Shown piece after piece: positions 1 through 12,609 of a DNA stretch of 64,000 nucleotides. The notes beneath the pieces were generated by a model. That model was not told the origin of the DNA and did no database searches. It was given only the letters and a program-made list of their open reading frames with translations. Numbering within the stretch: position 1 is the first letter of the stretch; every line of letters begins with the position of its first letter. A program made the translations under genes and the position numbers. Source of the stretch: Tanytarsus gracilentus (lineage: Eukaryota > Arthropoda > Insecta > Diptera > Chironomidae); the NCBI GenBank assembly GCA_038502055.1, contig JAXRKN010000037.1:4216001-4280000 (forward strand), given 5' to 3'.

Positions 1-1
1 A

Positions 2-475
2 ATCATCTATGTCAATAGATTCCTGGTCCAATCACGAGTTCAACGATATACATGAAGCCATAGTTCTGAAAAATGGACATTATGGCTGTCCGTGGCACTA
101 CTGGCCGTCCATGATGGACATTCCTCAAAAATCATCTATATCAATCGATTCCTGATGCAATCACGAGTTCAACGATACCCATGAAGCCATAGTTCTGAAA
201 AATGGACATTATGGCTGTCCGTGGCACTACTGGCCGTCCATGATGGACATTCATCAAAAATCATCAATGCCATTCGATTCCTGGTCCAATTACGAGTTCA
301 ACGATACCCATGAAGCCATAGTTCTGAAAAATGGACATTTTGGCTGTCTGTGGCACGACCATAGGTCACGACTCGAAAAATCATGTATGTCAATCGATTC
401 CTGGTCAAGTTACGAATCAATGCCAATCGATTTCTGGTCCAATCACGAGTTCAACGATACCCATGAAGCCATATA
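2..475 (+). repeat. Tandem repeat, period about 129 bp
   Basis: The phrase 'atcatctatgtcaatagatt' or a close variant begins at 2, 131, 260 and 380, so the spacing is 129, 129 and 120 bp, with a further partial unit near 417. Each unit carries 'cctggtccaatcacgagttc' and 'atgaagccatagttctgaaa' or close variants. It is the core array of the Helentron-like element. The small open frame at 240-476 is a by-product of the repeat. Confidence 0.9.
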
Positions 476-639
476 AGAGAAAATTTGTATGAAAAATGGA
501 CGTTATGGCCGTCCATGGCACGACCATAGGTCATGACTCAAAAAATAGTCAGTGCCTGCACATATAGACCCTAAGAGCTACCATCTGGCGAAAACTAGAA
601 GTCTCTAGCTGGTCCAGGGACCGAGATCTCGCTTGTGCA

Positions 640-676
640 GACGGACGGACGGACGGACAGACGGACGGACGGACGG
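640..676 (+). repeat. (ACGG)n microsatellite
   Basis: About nine tandem copies of the tetranucleotide ACGG, interrupted by one ACAG. It separates the unique part of the element from its terminal segment. An ACGG-type microsatellite at this place is typical of pearl/MINE and DINE-1-like elements. Confidence 0.95.
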
Positions 677-691
677 AATCACGAGCATATA

Positions 692-719
692 AGCGTTACA
701 CCACTTTGTGGGTTACGCT
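692..719 (+). repeat. Terminal hairpin of the Helentron-like element
   Basis: The inverted repeat has outer arms AGCGT (692-696) and ACGCT (715-719) and inner arms CCAC (701-704) and GTGG (708-711) around a TTT loop. The second copy at 27163-27192 keeps the outer arms exactly. Rolling-circle elements commonly have a short hairpin at the 3' end, so this probably marks the element terminus. Confidence 0.6.
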
Positions 720-720
720 A

Positions 721-2615
721 AAAATAACACATGGTTCAGTGAAAATGCGATAAATGACAACATCACGCGACACTTTGATGTATGATTTGGGCTCTTCTAG
801 CAATGACATTAAACATTATCATCAACACTGAAAGTAATATTAATTTTTTTAGATGGAGAAACATAAATTTTAATCAAATTACATTTTTCATGCTTTTTTG
901 TAGTTTGAATCAAACTGTTTGATTAAATTGATGAAATTTTTCTATAGAATCTAAAATTAACCAGCTGGAAAATTCTTAAAAATTTATTTTTAATCCCTAA
1001 TTAGTGTAACGGTAGCAAGTTAAACAAAAGCCACACAATTTCAAGAGGATCATTATCATCAATTAAAATCCAATCTCATTCAATGGCTTCTTAACAAGAG
1101 GTATTTTGCTTAATTGTAAATTTCACTTCTTATTAAATTTCTCATTTTTCCTTTCTGTTGCTAAAAATCGAGGGTGCGAGTGAAAATAAACATTTTCAAG
1201 CTCATGAAAAATATGTTGCGCTCAATAAATTTTCCTGAGGCGTCTTGTTGATTCTTTTTACAACGTCTAATCTGATATTAAAGGAAGTTTAAGTAATCGG
1301 AGCGTAGTGAAAATAATTTCTGAAGCTGTTGCAGTGTTAAAAAAAATTGAACAAATTTTGAGTAAAACAAAAAAATTTCAAGACCATGAAAATAATTTTT
1401 CCTATCATTCGCAGAGCTCAAAGTTGTCATGTCTGCGTAATTTATCAATGAGATTAGCGTTCGTGTCTTTTCCACTTCGTCATGACTTATGATCGACCGC
1501 CAACATAAAATTAAGTACAAAACCTCACCATAAACACGTTGTAGAACTTGAACATTAAAATGATAAACTTTTCGGGGTCGAATTGTGTCAGAGTCTATTT
1601 AGTCTGATGATAAGAAGGAGTTTAAGTACTTTAAAGAGGCTTTATTGGGAAAAGTTTTAAAGAGCTTTTAGGATATCGATTTTTCAACTTTTTTTATACT
1701 TCAACGATCAATCATAAACCAAGCGAAAATTATTCAATCGATGAAAGCTTCCGATTCTCTTTGACTCACTAAATACTTTTTACGAGCAGAATAATTATGA
1801 GCTGGCGACAAAGTGGTGCGTCTGGCAAATATGTCGTGACAAAAGTCCATTCAATTAATGTTTTTCTTTTCTCCCCTCAACTGACATACTCATTCAGACA
1901 CTCACATGATGCACATGCTCAGTTTTTTTATATGATGTTACATTTTATTGCTTCATGAAGTCGGGGATGAAAATTGAAATGGCAATTTGCGGTTATTGTA
2001 ATGCATTAAATTAATTTGAGTTAACCTGAGAGTTAATTGGAGGTTTTGTGATTGAAGTGCGCTGTGTTGAGTTTGTCGCCATTGAGTTAGTAATTAAAAA
2101 AATGTAATGACATGTTAAAAAAAATTAAATTTTATACAATTTAAAAAATCACTTTTAACATCAACAAAAAAAATATCAAAAAGTTTCCCTAAAACAAATT
2201 TTTATTGTGTTTAATTATCACATTAGAAGTGTCAATGACATCAGCAGCGGTTACTGTAAATGAACGCCTTTATGAATAAAAATTACCATAAATTTATGAT
2301 AATCTCCATGAAAATGTATGACAGAAAATAATTTCTCGCAACGAGTCGCGTGGAAACGAGAGTTTTTTGTATGTGTTCATCAAAATCTGATAATGGCAAA
2401 TGTCGCTTATAAAAAATCCAACAAACGAGAATGTTCACTACTCTCTTTTTTTTGTATAAAGGATGACACAAAAAGGCAACGGTTTGGATCATGATTGAGA
2501 TGTCTGTGAAATGTCAATGAAATAAGTAGCTAGGAGTGAGTGTGTGTGTATGTGTACAAAGGAGCCAGTGATAAGAATAAAGTGAGATAGATAGAGAAAA
2601 GTTGAACCTGTTGGT
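721..2615. other. Non-coding upstream region of MCTP
   Basis: AT-rich sequence with no supported coding region; the open frames near 1278-1520 and 2283-2492 have no recognisable content. The last ~100 bases before the MCTP start include a GT-rich run near 2538-2560 and purine-rich 'gagatagatagaga' sequence, which fits a 5' leader. No clear TATA box was identified. Confidence 0.5.
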
Positions 2616-5600
2616 ATGACTGAGAACGGTGGAAACGGAAATGCTGGAAACTCCGGACTCCATCACTCATCCTCTGCGAGTAAGTTAATTTTGAAACAAT
2701 TCACAAAGATTTAATGAGAACACTTTGCACCTCTTTTGAGTGATTTCCACCCACTTGAAATTTTCCCTCCACTGTTTCGCATTTTCGTGTTGTTCGGGTC
2801 ATGACAACTTTTGGGGTTTAGTTTGATTTTCACTAAAAAGTAAAAAGGGTTTCTATTAAGATTCTTAATTAGATTTAAAAAAAATATTTAAAGAAACTTT
2901 TTCGTTTAAAAAAAATTATTCATCATTTTATCAAAAGCTCATGTAAAAATATTTTAGGGTATTTTTAATACCTTCGTTGAGCTTTAAAAATCGTTTAATG
3001 CCATACATTTCACACGCCACTCACTCAAGCTCAAAAAACAAATAGTTCAGCAGAAAAAAAATCCTTATATTGTTGGTTTTGGCATTTAAATGACGTGAAT
3101 TTGAATTTATTCGACATTTGAGGATTTTTTTAGTGCTCGTTTGTAGTTGAATGTCGGAAGCACTTTGTTCGGGTTCAAAAACTGATTTCCGAGTTATTGA
3201 GGTGAAAAGCCACCCATAAAATTATTGATTTAAAAATAAATGAGCTTTTATGATGATTCGCTCCAATTTAATTTATGAGCACTTTTGGCCACAGAAAAAA
3301 TTCTTAATTAACGTAAATTGAAATCCATATTTTTTAGGATAAACAAAAATTGTTCTTAACTCATTTAAAAATACTCGCAAGAATTTTTTTGAGTTCCAAG
3401 AATATTTTAAAATCTTTCTAGCTTTATTTGGCATCTTCAAAAGCTTTAATGCAGTCAAAAAGCTTAACCTCATTTCATGTGAATAAAAATTTTTATTTGT
3501 CAATAGAATCAATGCATAAAAAAATGCTTTCACTGCACTAATGAAAATAATAGAAACATTAATTTAGCGACTTAACCACCAGCTCATCAACTTCGTAATG
3601 GAATTCTATAAAATGAAATGAACCATGTGGTCAGCATGATGCTCTATGGAGTTGACACATAAAATTGTATTTTTCTAGGTTATGCATGATAGTGATGATA
3701 CTATTTGCACTCATATGATATCGATATTGAGCATTAAAGTTATGATAAAAATTTATTCTATAAATTTTGAAACGAAAACAAAGCTTTTATAAATTCTCCA
3801 AATTGAAACATGATTTGATGTAAAAAACAGTTTCTGAGATAAAAATAAAATTTTGTTTATTTTCTGATGCGAACGAAGATTTTCGCTTCGAACCAAAAAT
3901 GAGCTTTTTTTATCAATATTTGTTAATGTTAGAGCTTTAAGAAATTTTCTTTGCTGTCAGAAATAATTTAAAATTCAAATGACTTAACAAGCCAAAAATA
4001 CTTTCGCAAAAACAGTCACAAAAAATAATAATAAATTGCTATTTTTATCACCACTAGAAAGTTCTTTGCTAAAAAATATTTTCTCATTTTTTTATTTGTC
4101 ACACAGAGCGAGCGAAAATGAGTTTAGAATCACGCTGTTCCTCGCTGCGAAAACATCTAAGTAAATCAGCCTCAGAATTAAGTTGTAAGGAGTGCACGGG
4201 GAGTATTACGAGCGATACAATTACGCCATTCTCATCGCCACAGCGAGCAAAGAGTGCTGCAAACCCGAGTGTTGGCACGGTCTTGCAAAGAACATCTGGC
4301 TTTCTCCATACATTAAAGGTAGTTGAAGAATAATTTTTTTAGAAAATATTTTTGAAAATTCTTCATCAACAGAATCGTTGGTCACGAGGACGAAGTAAAG
4401 AGCGAGGGAAATCTCCCGGTTCGGGTCATAACATCGACGATGAGCGAGAACATAGCGACTATGCTGCCGACAATAGTAGCGATCACAGCAGCTCTGCGAC
4501 GCCATTCGAATCACCACGACATCGAGCCTCAACAATAACAGATTCACCCTTAGCTAGACGACCTAGAAATAACAACGAAACAAATAGTAACAAAAACTCC
4601 ACAATTGCTAAAATTGAATGTGAGCCATCAACCAGTGGCTACATTCCCAATAATCAACAACAATCAACGTATGATGTGATAAATGTAAGCGATACTTTCT
4701 CACTAAAAAATTGAGAACTTACATTATTAAATTATCTCAATTGCAGAGTGATGAAACACAGCGGAAACGTGAAGCATGCCTACGTCAACATACATTTTTC
4801 CAATTAAAAGTGCATTTAGTTAGTGGCCACAATTTAACGGCGATGGACAAAAGTGGTACGAGTGATCCTTATGTTAAGTTTAAGTCAGGAAGTCGACTGC
4901 TCTATAAATCGAAGACAGTCCGCAAGGAACTTAATCCTATTTTCGACGAAGTGTTCACAGTTCCAGTGGAAGATCCGTTTGAGATGATAAACATCAAGGT
5001 ACTTTTATATATTGCATAATTTTACATTTGACATTATGGAAATTTTAAAGGTATTCGATTACGATTTTGGTCTACAAGATGATTTTATGGGTGCAACAAA
5101 GCTCAACCTTACACAGTTGGAGTTAAATCGACCTGAAGAAATCACCTTGAAACTGATAGATCCCGCTAGGCCTCTTAAGGACTTGGGTGAAATCAAGATT
5201 GTTGTCACACTCATGCCAAAGTCACAAGAAGACAAGGAACAGGTATGTCAAATGTGCATTTTACATAATGAAAACACATGTTCCGGAAAGAGATAAAAAG
5301 CATGTTGGCATGTGAGAAAAGTTTCTTATTTTTCTGTAGATTTTCACACGAGCAAAATATTTTCCTTTCTATCCTTCAATATTTTTAAACGTATGTAAAA
5401 GATATGGCAAAAGTTGGCGGCAAAAAGAACAAACAAAATCAACCACAACAAAATGAAGTTTTTTTCTTGTAATTTTTCTTCATATAATTTTTTGGGATCA
5501 AAATTCACCTCATGCATAATTAAATAACAAACTATGCGTAGTCACTCTTCTCTCAGTCACTAGAAAAATACGTGCGTATGCTTGCAAGAATTAAAATTCT

Positions 5601-8600
5601 GAAACCTTCCACATTCATCCACGCTATGAAAGCAGAAGTTTTGTTGATGGCCGGCAGTTAAGAAGAAGAAAACATTTTCTGTATCATGAGACGGTAATTT
5701 CACACATGAGCTATAATTTTTTGGGCTAAAAGATTGCCGTATTATATGACCACAATTCACAATTTTTGGGTTGACAAAATCTAAACATAAAAAGATCTAA
5801 AAAATAATTAAATTAAATTTTAAAGAATATCAAAAAGCTTCTTGACCTCAATTTTCCCATGAGATATAAAAATTCAAAGCTATTAAAGCTTTTTGTTGAG
5901 CTTTTATGTGAACAATTTTATAGACGGCTTTAAATTGTTTTACTCCACGTGCAATTTTTATGTGGTGTATTGATTCCAGTGCTGTCGTCGAGACAGTTTC
6001 GTGTAAACATGAAAACTAGCTATGTAGTAACGAATTGCATAATTTATACGGCGAAAGGAAGCAACAAATGGGAAAAATCACTTGCAGAAGTCACGAACAA
6101 TCCGTGAGCTTGACTGTTGACCTCATTTTTAGGTTTGACAACGTAAAATCATCGATATGAAAGTTTTTATTGATTTCTTCGAAATTCCATTAAAAATGTG
6201 TGCGTGATTTTTGTTTCTCTCCTCTTTTTTAACAAGTCAACAAATAAATGCGATCCAATCGATAAATCCTTACTAAATAAACTGACACGAATGATGTTTT
6301 TACACCAAACACATAAAAATGAATATCACATAAATTTTTCGACTATTGACAGCAGGCAGAAATTTGAAATTCATAAATGCATGAGCAAATAAATAAGGAT
6401 TTATGATTTTGGAGGATTATGCTTGAAAATATTGAGGATTAATATCAATACAAAATTAAAAATATTTTTTAAAATAAAAATTTAATTTATTTTTTACCTC
6501 CGTAAATGACTTAAAGTAAATTTCAATTTGTCTACTTTTCTCATTAAAAATGCTCATTTTTTGCTCCAATGTTGATGAAACAAATGTTTCAAGGTCGAAA
6601 ACATTGAGCACAATTCATATTCAAGAATGTTTCAAGTATCAACGAAATAATTTTTTGGCAATGAAATCAAGAAAAAAAATTACGCATGTGGAACAAAATA
6701 ATACACTGAAAAAAAATAATACATTAGAATTAAAAAAATAATCATTCAAAGTTCGATTCCGGAAATAAATTTTTTCAGTGTTAACTTCGAGTGTATGAGA
6801 AGAGAGAATTTGTATCCCTCCGTTAAATTGTTATTTTTCGCTTTAAACAGACAATTTTTTTATAGTTGTTCCATTCATTTATTCTCTTAATGTTCTTCTC
6901 TCTCTCAATTTTCATTTTAGTTATTTATTTTTCTTGACCATACATTACAAAACATCACAAACAGCAGTTCGAGTGAAGCACTCATAGCGATACGCGATTT
7001 CTCTCTCTCGCTTTTATCTTCATTTAGTTTTTTTGCGTTGAGTTACTTTAGTATTTTTTCCCTTATTAAAAAGTTTGTTAGTCATCAATGAAAAATTCAC
7101 AAATGAGTTGTTTGGATAAAATAGAAGATACATTTGATGATACGATTGGAACGCTCGAGAAGTGTAACAAAAAGTTTAATAAAATTTCGGTTCGAAAATC
7201 TACAGAATTAAAGAGAGATTCACTGCCTCATATTATGCTTTTTCCTCTTCTCTCTCTTTTTTCCCGAACTTTCTTTTAGCAACAATCTTTGTCATATTTA
7301 CAGTATTTTCAACGCAATCCAAAATTAGCGGATGCATCGAGGAGATTAAAGTCCCAAATATGGAGTTCGGTTGTGACAATTTTACTAGTAGAAGCGAAAG
7401 GCTTGCCCGCAATTGATAGCATTGATGAGCCATTCGTTAAGTTCAGGTGAGTTAAGAGTCATGTACCGTGAAACCTAAATATGGCTGACATTTAAATTGA
7501 AAAAATTTCCTGGATTTATTTTTTGAAACTTAAATTTTACCATTAAATTTTTTTTATGTCATCGATGTTCAAGTTGCACTCAAACATGTTCACACACTCT
7601 CGACTAACTAATTTACTCATTGATTTTCTCTCTAATTTTCGCTCTCGCTAGACTCGGAAATGAGAAATACAAAAGCAAAAATTCGCCACGCGCGAAGTGG
7701 TTGGAGCAGTTTGATCTTCATTTGTTCGAAGAGGATCAACTTTTGGAGGTTGTTGTATGCACAAAAAACGTGAACATTGGCAAATGCGTCATTGATTTAA
7801 AAAGTCTTCCACGTGAAACCACGCATCGTTTATGGAATAAGTTTGAGGATTGCATCGGAGAAATTTATTTGCTTCTCACGATAAGTGGAACGACTGCTTC
7901 GGAAACAATTAGCGATTTGACAACCCATCGGGAGGATGAAAACGAAAGGAGAACCTTGGCGAAAAAATATGTAAAAAAAACTTTCGTGGCATTGATCCAG
8001 AAAATTTCATTGAACTCAAATATTTTTTTTCGAACACGCTTTAGGTTCTTCATCGATTTTATCAAAATTTACGTGACGTCGGCCATTTGACTGTACGTGT
8101 TTACGGTGCAATAGGGCTCGCGTCAGCAGACATTGGCGGGAAATCTGATCCGTTTTGTGTCCTAGAATTGGTCAATAGTCGATTGCAAACACAGACTGAG
8201 TACAAGACATTATCGCCCAATTGGAATAAAATCTTTACATTGTAAGCACTAAAGAGACATATTGGGCTATAAAATATGGGAAAGAAGTCGTAAAATATTT
8301 ATCTATAAAGTAAAAGCCTCATAAATTGCGTAAATCCTGGGAGAATTCAGAATGGTGTATCGATTTCTCATATCAACGCATCTTTATGAGTTAGAATATT
8401 TAAATTTAATTTTCATTTTCTCTTTAAAAATTTCCAGCAATGTCAAGGACATGGCATCTGTGCTAGACATAACAGTTTTTGATGAGGATCGAGATCATAA
8501 GGTTCGTTTACAATTCAATTCACTCACATGACTCCATCAATCTAACACGTCACTCTCAATGTAGGTCGAGTTCCTTGGACGTGTTGTGATACCACTGCTG

Positions 8601-9789
8601 CGAATTCACAATGGCGAAAAGCGTTGGTACGCATTGAAAGACAAAAATCTGACAACGAGAGCCAAAGGCATTTCACCTCAAATTCAATTAGAAATGACTG
8701 TGATTTGGAATCCGATCAAGGCTGCAATTCGAGTGCTCGAGCCGAAAGAGGAGAAACTCGTCCAACAGGAGGCAAAATTCAAGCGACAACTTTTTCTGCG
8801 CAACGTAACTCGTCTCAAGGAGATAATCATGTTTTTTATCGATGCGGGACAATTTATACAGTGAGTTGAGTGGGACACTTGGAATTGTTTTTGAAAAATC
8901 ATTGAATAATTTTAAAAATTCAAATCTAAGTGTTTCGCCCCTTGAACTTAGCACAAAATTAAAATAATTTTAAATAACTTTAGGAGCTGTTTTGAATGGG
9001 AATCGCCAATTCGGTCCTTTTTTGCCTTTATTTTGTGGATTTGTGCCTGTATTTGGGCTGACATTTCAACCATTCCTGCCATTGGTCTCCTCTATCTCCT
9101 CAAGTGAGTTAAAAATTTATCATAAATTATTTCAAATTATTAACTAAATATTCCACTCAGAAATTGGTTTGTGCGATGGATAACGGGAACTTCAGTGCAA
9201 ACAGTGAACGACGAGTTAGAGTTTGGAAGTGATGATGAGGAAGATGACGATAAGAAGGATGAAGAGAAAAAGACAATTAAGGAAAGACTGCAAGCAATTC
9301 AAGAAGTTTCACAAACGGTTCAGAACACAATTGGCTTTCTTGCGTCCTTAGGCGAAAGCGTAAAAAAGTAATGCTTACAATTGATAAATTATTCATTTCT
9401 CATTCATTTATAAATTTTTTTTCGCAGTACCTTTAACTTTTCCGTCCCTGAACTCAGTTGCCTAGCCGCTTTGCTTCTGTTTGTCGTGATGCTTGTGCTA
9501 CACTTCATACCAATTCGGGTGCTTTTGCTCGCTTGGGGTATCATCAAATTTTCTAAACGAATAATTCGACCTCACACCGTCACCAACAATGAAGTCCTTG
9601 ATTTCCTTTCGCACGTGCCCGACGATGAAGAATTGGTAAGTGGCAAGACGTGCCTAATTAATTTGCCTCTTGAGAACTTTTTCATTATCATCAATTTTCG
9701 CTGTTTAGATTCAATTTAGGGAGCTTTCACTGCAACAACCCACCGATGCGACAAGACGCGATGCACGAAATAGAAAGAAGCAATCATAA
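2616..9789 (+). CDS. Mctp: MCTP: multiple C2 domain and transmembrane region protein
   Basis: MCTPs are ER membrane proteins with cytosolic C2 domains; in flies MCTP stabilises presynaptic release at the neuromuscular junction. Fourteen exons join in phase to give 888 aa: 2616-2679, 4107-4318, 4373-4684, 4747-4998, 5051-5242, 7304-7446, 7652-7970, 8045-8241, 8438-8501, 8565-8860, 8984-9103, 9161-9367, 9428-9635, 9709-9789. A low-complexity Ser-rich N-terminus (1-196) is followed by C2A (~214-337, with 'DKSGTSDPYVKF' and 'FDYDFGLQDDF'), C2B (~363-480, degenerate calcium loops), C2C (~510-640, 'GGKSDPF' and 'FDEDRDH') and the PRT_C region with two hydrophobic hairpins (~690-725 and ~800-835). 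An acidic linker (DDEEDDDKKDEE) lies between them. The ATG is the first in the exon; exon 1 could be longer or alternative. A likely poly(A) signal AATAAA is at 10070. Confidence 0.93.
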
Positions 9790-10069
9790 AGTTGTTAATT
9801 AGTCGTGACATTTCCTTCAATTCTCCTTCCATTTACAAAAAAAATCAGCAATTTTTGACTTTTATCTCGCACTCCTACTTTTCTCGTGCTCTTTTAATCT
9901 TAAACAATCAAAAGTTAAAAAATAATTCCTTTTTAAATGTAATTTTGCCTTTTATTCGATTTTAAAAAATATGCTCGTGTGTAAGTGGAATTTAAATTAG
10001 GAATTCTTAAAAAAATCATTTGAAATGAAATTTTCATTTATTAATCGTTGAATTTTTAAATTTTAAGTG

Positions 10070-10075
10070 AATAAA
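10070..10075 (+). terminator. Poly(A) signal, MCTP
   Basis: An AATAAA hexamer about 280 bases downstream of the MCTP stop codon. It is the first canonical hexamer I noticed on this strand; chance hexamers are common in AT-rich DNA. Confidence 0.4.
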
Positions 10076-12592
10076 AATATTTAAATTGTCGTGACAAGAT
10101 CTGAAATTAAGCTAGATTTAATTTAAAAAATTTAAGACCGCTTGTCACGTCATGTAAATTTAAGTTGTGACTGAAACTTAAATTTGATGATCTCGAAAAA
10201 TAAAAATTTAATCTTTTTCTTACGTCTGCAATTCACTATTAAATCATTCTCGCCGACAGCTTTAGCACCGACTGTAAAAATAGTGAAAATTTCATTTCAA
10301 GTGAATTTATGACTTTAACATTCCTTGCTTTGTATACCAGCGTTGAAACGATGATAAAAAAAGAGAGTTTACAATGCAAAAATTAAAACATAATTCAGTG
10401 CTTTTCTTAGCCGTTAAGTAAGATTTATAAAAAAAGATGATTAATTTGACGGAAGAGAGAATTATTTATAAAATATTTAAAAAATACGAAGGCACACACC
10501 AAAAAAGAAAGAATTGATTTCAAATGATTTTATTTTTATAACAAAAAAAAAACAATCGTGATGCATCTTGATAAGCAAAAAAATGATGAAAGAAAAGAAA
10601 AATGAATTTCATGCTAAACTTTCATTTTTCGATTTAGCTTTGTCTCGATCTAAGTGAAGTGATTTGAGTGAAAAAGTAAACTCAGAAGGAAAATTTTTGG
10701 TGGTTAAAATCTAGATAGATAAAAAACGAGAGAGATTGAAACGAAGCAAGTGCAACTTATGACATGATCGAATTCAATTAATTTTTGCTTTAAAACTTTT
10801 TCAATTAAATCAGCTTTTTTTGTGCACAGCATTAAAAGTCAATGAATCATAAATTTAACATATCTTCAACTAAAGTGTCCAAAAAACCTCATAGAATCTC
10901 CCATTTGTACATAAAATCACACACACAATAATTTTGTAGCTGAGATGAAAATCCCCACAACATCAAAAAAGTCCATCAGCATAGAAATTATTTCAAGGAG
11001 ATGCAATCTTAATCCTCTGAACAATAAAATCCCAAAATAACAATGCAATCTAACAGTATCTAAATGAAAAAGACAAGAATGAAAATGTAGCTGGAAAACT
11101 CTTCCCTTTTAAACGACTTAAAAAGTGATTAGGAAGCACAAAAAACTCTCTCTTTAAGTTTGACTAATTAAGTTAAGTCTCTTAAGTACTTTTTTTTCGA
11201 TGGCATAATTAATGGTAAGAACCATGCACAATGAGTAATTGGCAAGAGATTTTTAATTATTTTTCAATACCCGGAGGAAGCCGACCGAATGGAACGAGGC
11301 TTGATAAAATTAATTCTCGAAAGCTAAAAAATCCTCCAATTAAAAATTATTTTCGACAAATCATTTTTCTACCCAGTCCCTCAGCTGTAAGTGCAGCACT
11401 GTGGAAAATCGAAAAAAAATACCATGAAGCCGCACATTTTAAAATCATAAGTAAATTATGATCTTATGAGAGAGTGAAAATTAAGCGATAATGGATAGCC
11501 GAACGTGCGCCAACATTAAAAAATACCTGACCGCTACTGTTATTGACTTAATCATCAAATTAAAAGCCATGTGTAAAAAAGCACTTGTTATACTGCTCCA
11601 TAACTAAATAAATTTACATTTATTCATAAAACAACAGATATGAATCCATTTTTTTGACATGATCTTAGGGGTTAAAATTTTAATCCTAGCTTGGAGAGCT
11701 TTAGCGTGGTTCGATGAACAAATTGAGTTAGTTGAAGTGTAACAACTGGATTAATTTAACGGCGATTTGATCAAATGTGCATGAACTTTATGACTATGAA
11801 AGTTTTATTAATTTCATAAAAATTATTTTATGTACGATAAATTTTTTATAATGGTTTAATTCAAAGTTACCAAATTTATGTTATAATAAAAATTAATGAA
11901 ATTTTAATTGGTTCTAAAAAATGAAATGAAAAAAGCTCTCCAAAGTTAATAAGACGAAAAAAAGTGAATTCGTCAGTCAATCAAAATACTTAAGCATTAT
12001 TTTATGATATCAACGCTTTTAGCTTAATCTCAAATATATTTACTTCTTTCCCTCTCATAAATCCCAATTTTAAAATATTTTTCTCTTATTCCATTTTTAA
12101 CGGCTTAAAGCTTAAAAGTTGAACATTTTAATTAATTCTCTCTGTATTAAAAAATAGAAATCATTGTAGCTAGGAAATTTTTTAAAATCGTTAAATTTTT
12201 TCACCAAAAGAAAATATGAAATTGTTGAACAATGAAAGAATAAATTGATTTCAATCGAATGAAATTAGCTCTCGCGAAAAAAATGAAATCACTTAGTTTT
12301 ATCACACTTTTGAGTTCCGCACTCGCATCTCGTGTGAAAAAAATGTGGAAAGAAAATTGGAAATTATCATTTCGCCGAAAGAGTTTATATCGCTCTGTTT
12401 GCTGATTTGTAAAAATTCAATAGAAGTGAAATATATGAAAGAAGAAAAAAAATCATCACGACGAGTTGGCATTAACAGAGCATGAATAGACTGATGCAGA
12501 AGCACAAAAGAAAAATCATCCATTGAGCTTTTTTTTTCATTAAATTCCATTAAGAAATTAGCGAAAAATCTTTCAAACTTACGCCGCCGCAA

Positions 12593-12609
12593 ACACACAC
12601 ACACACACA
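12593..12609. repeat. (AC)n microsatellite
   Basis: A run of AC dinucleotides about 17 bases long. On the opposite strand it creates the artificial MCVCVC start of an open frame that I do not call a gene. Confidence 0.9.

Larger units (their letters stand above)
1..720 (+). mobile_element. Helentron / DINE-1-like non-autonomous element (right part)
   Basis: The visible parts, in order, are diverged tandem units of about 120-129 bp, a unique segment, a short (ACGG)n microsatellite, and a terminal segment with a hairpin just before 'gctaaaaat'. Tandem core, tetranucleotide microsatellite and conserved 3' terminus in that order is the known architecture of non-autonomous Helentrons (DINE-1 of Drosophila, MINE/pearl-type elements). 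The left end lies outside the window. No Rep/helicase coding is seen, so it would need proteins from another copy. The last ~40 bp, and a block near 463-510, recur at 26980-27199. The family name is inferred from architecture and was not tested by alignment. Confidence 0.6.

Noticed and set aside
240..476. 78-codon plus-strand frame with repeated PFDSWSNYEFND text
   Set aside because: It is a translation of the ~129-bp tandem repeat. Neighbouring units have stops in the same frame, so the repetition is at the DNA level.
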